Shown here: positions 56,554 through 64,000 of the stretch, piece after piece
How the letters are laid out: each line of letters opens with the position of its first letter
How positions within the stretch are numbered: the first letter of the stretch is position 1
From: Plutella xylostella
Lineage: Eukaryota; Arthropoda; Insecta; Lepidoptera; Plutellidae
Assembly (NCBI RefSeq): GCF_932276165.1
Contig: NC_063995.1
Coordinates: 2,480,001 to 2,544,000, forward strand
DNA length: 64,000 nucleotides
Direction: 5' to 3'
Translations under genes and position numbers: made by a program
The notes under the pieces: generated by a model
What the model was told of the DNA's origin: nothing
The model's input: only the letters and a program-made list of their open reading frames with translations
Databases searched by the model: none

Positions 56554-59145
56554 TTAGCTCAAATGTTTCGGATGTTGAAAGCTTCGCCTGGTCTGTAATT
56601 TCTTTTCCTTAGCCGTTTTGTACTCGCGGCGACAAGGGCTGTTCCGCAGGTCGAGGATCCTGTTCACCTTGTCCACGATCTCCCGTGCCGTGTCGAGGTC
56701 GCACTCGAAGTCGTGGTGCTTGAACGCCGAGTTCGGGTGGAAGAAACCGCTTTGATCTGCTGTATGTAAGGTAAAAACAAAATATGAATAAAATGATGAT
56801 GCGATTCGGAATAGTTATCTAAAATCATGTTCTTATTTTTTTCTTGTATTTTGAAGTTGCATTATTGAATTTTCTAATATGTATGTGCTTCATCACGGTT
56901 GATGGTGTAGGTAAGGTATTTTTAATAAAATGGTTTGTGAATCCTAAGTAGGTCTCACTGGGAATACTATAAATTATTGTAAGCATGTACTATCTATACG
57001 GCATACCTGACACGTTATGATCATAGGAGGTGGTTCCGTTGCGCGAGTAGACGAGCCGGAAGGTGGCCTTGGAGGAGCGCGCGTCCAGCACCTGGCACCA
57101 CGCCACCGAGTCGATGCTGTGCAGGAAGAACTTCTTGCGAGACTGGAAACATAAATAATTGTTATAGAGTTGATTTCCGTAAATATGTACAAATTATGGG
57201 CGATCTACTGATGAGATCATTCCACTTCAATACAGGCATTAGTTATTGTATTTTTTTAAATGTTTAACATGATATCTGCTGCTGAAGTCGTGTAAGAGTT
57301 GGCGTTGACCTGATGCTGCAGCGGCATACAGCATACGTCTCAACCAATGGGAAACACTTAACACTCTCTACTTACAAAGATATTGTGTGAGCCACTAATA
57401 AGCGGCTCGACCTCAATCCGGTCCAATGTGACCGCCAGGCTGACGGGCGTGTTGGCGCGCACGCGGTGCAGCAGTTGCACGCGGTAGGCGCGGTACTGCG
57501 GCGCGTCCGTCGCCATCATGTGCGAGGCCGTGTCCTTGTCGCGGCTGTGGCCTTTCTTGTCTGGAAATTAATGTTTACAGTAGTGTTATGTAAGGATTGT
57601 AGAAATTATACAGACAGGTTTCTCTGTAGACAGTTTTGCGTCGCCCTCACTCACAGCACATCGAGAGCAAGTTCAATGGAATACTTTTGTCACACATTGA
57701 TGTGTATCTTGCACCTAGTGCAAGGCTTTCTGTACTTTGTGCTACAGCTTACCTTCATTTACAGCTTGTATAGCATAAAGCACAGCATCAGAAGTCTGGC
57801 TATGTTGCCTCTGGTTGTCCGGATTGCTCTGTCCCGACTCATCTTTGTTAGTGAACATTGGGAAGGCACCACTGAAGCCTCCAGTCTCGGGCAGGGGCAG
57901 CGGTGTATGCCGCACAAGGTTCTTTAACTCAACAAGACCAAGACATGTGAACCCAAACTTGGAGCATGGTTCATCAGCATCCAGGCATGGAAATGTCCAA
58001 TCCACTTCACCGTCATCTTCAGCTATGCAGAGTCCATAGCCTTGAGCTGAGCCTAGGGATATTTCTGGGTGTTCAATGCTGTGAAACAATGTTTTAATTT
58101 TATTCATCACATATTTAAACAGCACCATAAAAGGGTTGCAGGAATCTGGTTAATCATGCATTGTTTTCAAAAACATGCTTAAATACTTACAACAAGGATT
58201 TGATAAGAGGCTATTTCATTAATTAGTTACAAGCACAATTAAATAACAATAGCATACCTATATTTGTAGCATGTGAAGCCAATCAAGTCTTGTATTTTGG
58301 CATTAGCTATGATGCACACAACCACGGGATAATTCTGGTGCTTGTCAGACAGCATTGTCATGAAGATCTTAAATGTTTTAGTTTGTTGCCCCAATTGCGC
58401 TGTTCCATCATATTTGGCATACTCCAAGTACTGGCGATGAGGTAAATGTGGACATTTCTCCAGCTGGTCGGCCAGTAGTGACTTCTTTTTAACATTAGAA
58501 GAAGGTTTCACCTCATTCTTAGTGAAAATTTCAGCCTTCTCCTCACTGCTTAAAGCAGCAGCAGGGGTCTCCCATTTTACAACTTTTATTTTGGCAGCCT
58601 TCTTTAGAGCTTGTTCTTTTTTATCTAGCCACTGTGCTGTGTTGGATCTTTGTCTGAAAAAAGTATAAATATAAGTTGTTTAAAACACACACAATTCATT
58701 TAGAAACTAACGATACAAATTGATGTAGAAATTGTTGAGGTACATTCATATTGTATGTCGTTAATGGCACTAGAGCGCTTTCTATGGATCTACAGCCTCT
58801 ACAGCAGTGATGTGCTCACCTGCCGAAGTATCTATGTGGGCCGAAGTCCTCATATCGGATGTAGCTGCCGTCCACCTCATCATCACTCTCCTCCAGGTCC
58901 AGATAGGGGTCGAACTCGGTGACGATCTCCCGCAGCCCGCGCTCCTCCGCCTCCGCATCCACCTCTTTAGACTTGTTCGGGGACGAGCTCTGCATTCGGG
59001 TCTTCTCCTCCATGGCTTTGTTGTAGAAAAGTTTGGGATAATTCTCTCCGGACATAACAATTTCACACATTCCCGTGTCGTCTGTCGATATGAAGGAGTT
59101 TCTTATGTTTGTGAGCAGCCAGTGTTTATTGTCGTAAGTAGCCAT
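56554..59145 (-). CDS. Sin1: SIN1 / MAPKAP1, TORC2 subunit, six exons
   Basis: Essential subunit of TOR complex 2 that brings substrates such as Akt to the kinase. Exons (minus strand): 59145-58820, 58653-58258, 58078-57753, 57560-57376, 57142-57007, 56759-56554; phases close to 1575 nt, 524 residues (human 522). Marks of the family: TDDTGMCEIV near the start; RRQRSNTAQ-like start of exon 2; KIQDLIGFTCYKY and CIAEDDGEVD in the CRIM region (about 150-290); a PH domain in exons 4-6 (about 380-495) with YRVQLLHRV, AWCQVLDARSSKATFRLVYS and IVDKVNRIL. The last acceptor is a CAGCAG (NAGNAG) pair, so one Ala residue may be optional. No exon duplications are present. Single ATG at 59145; TTTATT at 56254 marks its poly(A) signal. 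Confidence 0.93.
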
Positions 59146-59911
59146 TGCTATGAATTAAATGTTAGTTTAAATTAATAAATAAATAAATCTGTTGTTTTGA
59201 TTTCTTTCCTTCGTTTTTTTGACACATTGACTTGACATTGACTGCTCCACTGTCTGTCACTTTTGTTTGTACTCGCTCAGAGATGTAGAGTTGGGAATGT
59301 GATAAGATTTCCATATAACTATTTATCTTATATTAATTTATTAAATGTAATCGTTATCGTCTTGTTACTCCTTTCCTCGCTGAGTTCATCAAACGCAGTC
59401 TGCCTATTTCACGTTATGCGTACCGAGAATAGTAAGATAAATTAACCTTGCTGATTTATTGAAGTAGAAGAATCCATTAGCTACACAACCTCGCCGAATG
59501 GTTCAATATGTCCACCATGGAGCTGTTCCGAGCTACAACATCCCTGTCTCAAGTGGTCATAAAGATAGCCGACCTCACCTACGATAGCGAAAAATTAAAA
59601 TGAAAAAGTACATGGCAATGGCCTTAAGAAAAAGAAGACTTAATGAGAATTTTGAGAATGTAATACACTTGCTTTCGTTACTAGATTAGTGTAAGTATGA
59701 CTTAAAAAAAATATTATTTTTCTTTGCTGGCAACAAATCAAATTTTCTTATGAACGAAGCCATTAGGTTGTTGGAAAAAAAATTAAGTTTGATTGTGCAA
59801 ACAGCACAGCGTTTCAACAACGTTCTTATTCACATATATTAAAAAAAACTCACAGCTGACATTTTCGGATTGTGATTCAACAAATTTTGACAAAAATACA
59901 CTTTCCTGAAA
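59146..59911. promoter_or_regulatory. Divergent promoter region between SIN1 and the gene at 59912
   Basis: The two start codons point away from each other across 766 bp. No repeat family is obvious. TTGACACATTGACTTGACATTGAC around 59218 is a short repeated TTGACA-like word. I see no TATA box in a convincing place on either side. A shared promoter is an inference from the layout. Confidence 0.4.
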
Positions 59912-62900
59912 ATGGCCGCTTCGGGAGGTAATATCGAATGGTCAACTACTGTAAAACCAATTCTTACTGCTTTGTACGGCCCATTTTTTGAGAAAAATGA
60001 TGCTGTGGAAATAATACAAGCCATCATAAAAAGGTAAGTTACGTTTCATGTCCTATTTCGCCTACGAAAAGTAGGTATTCTATTCACAGTTTTCAGTATA
60101 GTTTTCAGGTCAATTTTCCCCGGCCGGTACATATTCCGATAAATTGTCGGCTCTGGTAGCAGCATACAACATTTCTGTTCGATCTACTTTCCTGAACCTC
60201 ATTGTAGATAAGAAAAAAGTCCTTTTGGATTTTTAAACAATCTTCCAAGCCCAAATAGCCAGTGCTATACCTATAAATAAATTTTAGATTCAGAGAGTGG
60301 TAACTATTTAGGATGTTAGATTCCCTCTGTCTACCTACAACGGAGTAGTAAGACCTACTCATCCCTTCTCTCCACACCTCAAGATACTACAATCTTTCCC
60401 ATTATAATGTTTGATAGAATTTGGTAAGTTATTAGTATAGACAAGTAGGTCACTACAGTAGTAATATTGTTTTTTCAGTGAGAATGAGTTCCAAAATCAT
60501 GAAGACATCTATGATCTGTTCTACACCTGCTTCGCCTGCCTCTCTGCTCACTTTATTGCTGCTAATGCCAGTAATTGTAAGTTAACTTATCTTATTTCAC
60601 TTCTTTGTTTCTTTCATCAATCATACTTTATAATGATTTATTGATGTTAATAAAGTAACAATAATTGTTTATTCATTGTTGCGGGTTATAGTTAGTAAAC
60701 AAAATTATTAAAATTCTAGTACCAGTGGAGCAACTGGGCACGGCCCGAGATGCGCTGCGAGTCATCCTGCGACAGATCCTGAAGAAGCTGTGTGAAGCTG
60801 GCTCCAGCTTTGACGACCCATCTACTGCTGCTCCTAATGTTTCTGTCAAGCAGGTAAATTAGCTTTTTCAATTATTTATTACTCTAAGCAAGGTGTGTCT
60901 CTCACAGCCAGATAAAGTAAAAATATTTTGTCACAAGCCAGAGAAAAATGTGTAGAATGATTTGTGGGACTGCTAATAAACTACAATAAAAGACATGACG
61001 AAAAATAATAAAGGACATGAATAAAGTTATTTATTTTAATTGGCTCCTGCAATACCTAACAACTATGTTTACTGCCCACAGCTGCTGTTGCCTATTGCAG
61101 GACTATGTGGCATCGAGGGTGGCGGCTACCCGCACGCCGACCAGGTCATCCTCACCTCGCTGCTGAAGAGTGCCAAGCTGCCTCCTCATGTCACTGTATC
61201 AGGTATGGCAACCTATCCTTTGCTATTATTAACAGCCAATAAATGTCCACTTCCAGACATAGGCTTCTCCCAAGGATTTCCACATCATTACTATTACTGG
61301 CTTCCTGTTTAAAATCATTGGGCCAACAAGCTCGAAGACATCCCATGACCTATGATAATTATGTTGGTTCTCCACTCAAAACTAATCCAAATAATTGTTA
61401 GTGATTGTGTTTACGCATGGCTTTTTTACTTCCATTTTCTAAATCCACTCTCTCCACAGAGGCTCAAACCACCAAATCGTCCGTCATCTCGAGCCCAATA
61501 TCATCACTATCCCAAAGCGCGTCGGACAAGCAGCCCGCGCCGACCGGGCAGCGGCGCTCGGACGCGCTGCTGGAGCAGCTCACGCAGCCGCTGCGCATCT
61601 CGCCCGTGGCCTCCGTCACGCAGGTGCCTGTTGTCGCGCCGGTCATGTCACCTGGCAGCAAGGACAGCCTGGAGAGTAAGGATGGAGGGAATCAACAGAC
61701 GGTCGTGGATGTTAAGGTGCGTTTGATTTGTTGTGTTGTTTGGAAGTTTGGATCTATAGATTTTGTAATTAGTCACCCGGTTTTCATGTTATTATGTACT
61801 CGCGTAATAATTCGCGAGTATTACCGCCATTTTGAAGTACAATGCACTGTGGGTCTAGAATCTAGATGCGTAGGTTTTCTCGCAATGTTTTCCTTGTGGA
61901 AGGAACACCATCGTTTTAAAATTTCCATCAACTATTTGTACACCATCCCCACTCAGTTTCACAAAACACCATCTCTCACATCATCACCTCCAACAGAAAT
62001 GGGTGTACCTAACTTGCGCCTCCCTGCTCGTGGAGCTCCGAGGCGGCGCCGTGGTGACGGGCGTGTGCGCGCTGCTGCCGTGCCTGCAGCGGTACCTGGC
62101 CAAGTGGAGGCTAGCGAGGGATAATTCCACCGCGCCGCAGTTCAACTCTGATCCGTCTTTGTAAGTGGATTAGTGAGTTAAATGGAGTTATTTTAACTTA
62201 TTTTACTTGTAACAATGGGTGTACCTGACCTGCGCCTCCCTCCTCGTGGAGCTCCGAGGGGGCGCCGTGGTGACGGGCGTGTGCGCGCTGCTGCCGTGCC
62301 TGCAGCGGTACCTGGCCAAGTGGCGGCTGGCGAGGGATAATTCTACCGCGCCGCAGTTCAACTCTGATCCTTCTTTGTGAGTGCACTTATAATAGTTTTC
62401 TGTGTAATCTGAGAGAATTATACCTTATTGTATGCTTGTCGGTGACAAACGCCAGTCCAGCTCCAGACGGGGCGCCGGCCGTATATTAGGTGCAATGGAT
62501 ACGTTACTCAAGGAGGCTTCTTTCATGCATCCTATACATAGATGCATACATAATTACGTTATTACATAATTGCATATAAGTATATCATGTATTAGGCATC
62601 ATAGGGGCTATCCACAAGACGTACCAAAGCTACTTTATTAGGTACTAGCTGTTCCCGCGAGCTTCGCTTCGCCTTAAAAAGTTTTCCCGTTTGAATTCCG
62701 GGATAAAAAGTATCCTATGTTCTTTCTCAGGGTCTAGACCATATGCATACCAAATTTCATTCAAATCCGTGGAGTAGTTTTGGCGTGAAAGAGTAACAGA
62801 CAGACAGACAGACACAGTTACTTTCACATTTATAATATTAGTTAGGATTAGGATAGGTCAACCCTTAAAATCAGAATATTCCATTCAGCTACACCAAACT

Positions 62901-63405
62901 AACCTCTATCCCTACCCCCACAGGCTCCACTTCCTGGTGAACGAGGTGCACGTGTGCCGGCTGGCGCTGTCGCTGCCGTGCCTGGAGCCGTTCACGCCGG
63001 AGCGCGTCTCCACGCTCAGCGACGTCAGCACCGCCTGGCTGCTGTGCGCTACTGCCCAGGTGAGTGACACTACCCCCCACCCCCCCCACACTGCAGGCTC
63101 CACTTCCTGGTGAACGAGGTGCACGTGTGCCGGCTGGCGCTGTCGCTGCCGTGCTTGGAGCCGTTCACGCCGGAGCGCGTCTCCACGCTCAGCGACGTCA
63201 GCACCGCCTGGCTGCTGTGCGCTACTGCCCAGGTGAGTGACACTACCCCCCACCCCCCCCACACTGCAGGCTCCACTTCCTGGTGAACGAGGTGCACGTG
63301 TGCCGGCTGGCGCTGTCGCTGCCGTGCTTGGAGCCGTTCACGCCGGAGCGCGTCTCCACGCTCAGCGACGTCAGCACCGCCTGGCTGCTGTGCGCTACTG
63401 CTCAG
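59912..63405 (+). CDS. Unrecognised helical protein, N-terminal 344 residues, continues beyond window
   Basis: Exons: 59912-60033, 60479-60576, 60720-60853, 61082-61202, 61460-61716, 61997-62160, 62924-63059; phases agree at every junction. The start reads MAASGGNIEW and is the first ATG. Residues 1-160 look like stacked amphipathic helices (IIQAIIKR; YDLFYTCFACLSAHFIAANA; ARDALRVILRQILKKL; DQVILTSLLKSAKL), as in HEAT/ARM-type proteins. Residues 160-244 are a Ser/Pro-rich, probably disordered insert (SSVISSPISSLSQS). Helices resume (WVYLTCASLLVELRG; VCALLPCLQRYLAKW). I cannot name the family. Exon 6 has one extra truncated copy and exon 7 two extra full copies. Gene is divergent from SIN1. 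Confidence 0.8.
62212..62376 (+). repeat. Tandem copy of exon 6 of the 59912 gene lacking the 3' splice site
   Basis: Repeats exon 6 from GGGTGTACC onward with a 216-bp offset and keeps the donor (TTT|GTGAGT). The real exon is preceded by CAACAG; this copy has TAACA with no AG, so it cannot be entered as an exon by the same acceptor. The protein sense is almost unchanged (ACCTGACC for ACCTAACT). Confidence 0.85.
62645..62855 (+). repeat. Second copy of the CTGTTCCCGCGAGCTTCGCC repeat
   Basis: Contains the same start, CATACCAAATTTCATTCAAAT, a (GACA)n run and ATAATATTAGTTAGGAT at the end. In the intron before exon 7 of the 59912 gene. Confidence 0.65.
62924..63405 (+). repeat. Three tandem copies of exon 7 of the 59912 gene, all with splice sites
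   Basis: Copies 62924-63059, 63097-63232 and 63270-63405 have a 173-bp period. Each is 136 nt, has CAG before and GT after, and encodes the same protein piece (LHFLVNEVHVCRL...STAWLLCATAQ); differences are silent (TGCCTGGAG against TGCTTGGAG). Because 136 is not a multiple of three, joining two or three copies shifts the frame, so only one copy should be used per transcript. Which copy is used cannot be told from sequence. Confidence 0.9.
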
Positions 63406-63642
63406 GTCAGTGAATAAAAGATCTAATGATTGGAGGTCATGAACAGTCAAGCAAAGCGTGGACGTTCACTGATCGATCGTAGAGGTTGCTGAATTAATTG
63501 GAGAGTGCTTTAGCGAGAGAGCAATATGTAGCAGTAGCATAACGCTAGGCGCATAAATTGCGCTGCATTAGCTGAGTGGACACCTTTTTGTCATTACAAC
63601 AAATTTAAATTAGATTATCACTTGTGTTCCGTCTTGTGTATA

Positions 63643-64000
63643 GGGGCCGTCCATTAATCACGTGAGGTCGTTTTTCTCATTTTTTGACCCCCCTCTCCCC
63701 CCTGGTGATATTTGGTGAGGTTTGGGACCAACCCCCCCTCCCCCCCCTGGATCACGTGTATTTTTTTGGAAGTATATTCAAAGGCAATTTTTGACTAGAA
63801 AAAAAATAGGTCATACTACAAATCGTTAAAATTTTTGCGTCGTCCAAAATATCGGTTCAGAAATACCTAATTTTTGACAAAAAATTAATACTTACACGTG
63901 ATGTCTAACGAGAACCCCCCCTCCCCCCTCGTGATGTTTCGTGAGGTTTTCAGTACCCCCTCCCCCCCCTTTGAGCCTCACGTGATTAATGGACGGCCCC
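63643..64000. mobile_element. MITE with GGGGCCGTCCATTAATCACG ends
   Basis: GGGGCCGTCCATTAATCACG at the left and CGTGATTAATGGACGGCCCC at the very right edge are perfect inverses; the arms include C-rich runs and CACGTGAT words. TA precedes the left end. The right target duplication is outside the window. Confidence 0.85.

Noticed and set aside
61405..62124. 239-codon plus-strand frame as one exon
   Set aside because: It joins exons 5 and 6 through an intron. CACAG|AG at 61460, AAG|GT at 61716 and CAACAG at 61996 fit the phases of the neighbours better.

Overview
The window is nuclear DNA from an insect, almost certainly a moth or butterfly. The background is AT-rich with many TACCTACTTA and AAGTACTTAC words. 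It is dense in short palindromic MITEs, contains a tRNA-derived SINE with clean target duplications, and has LINEs ending in AAAT-type repeats. Host genes are split into many short, GC-rich exons with GT/AG junctions.

Four host genes are visible. (1) A Rab GTPase-activating protein of the RabGAP1/GAPCenA type runs on the minus strand from 52924 to 14245. I could place 24 coding exons whose phases all agree, giving 1153 residues (N-terminal acidic region, PTB domain, middle region, TBC catalytic domain, C-terminal coiled coil). (2) A small unrecognised three-exon gene on the plus strand (53941-54814, 239 residues) lies divergently next to it. (3) SIN1/MAPKAP1, the TORC2 subunit, is on the minus strand (59145-56554, six exons, 524 residues). 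(4) An unrecognised helical protein starts at 59912 on the plus strand and runs off the right edge; its first 344 residues are in seven exons.

Layout: 1-14 kb is intergenic and full of MITEs, LINE ends and a decayed LINE. 14-53 kb is the RabGAP1 gene; its introns hold a nearly intact LINE (27.1-30.9 kb), a second broken LINE (35-37 kb), a SINE, a 760-bp foldback element and a probable large DNA transposon remnant. 53-56.5 kb is the small gene plus an array of CTCF-like words before SIN1. 56.5-64 kb is SIN1 and the 5' part of the fourth gene, ending in a MITE.

The most striking signal is a repeated pattern in two unrelated genes. The 3' part of an exon together with its 5' splice site has been copied in tandem into the intron just downstream, usually without the 3' splice site. 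This happened to at least eight RabGAP1 exons (one of them ten times, with an accompanying 19-bp minisatellite of donor-like units) and to two exons of the fourth gene. Copies range from near identical to badly decayed. SIN1 and the small gene show none.
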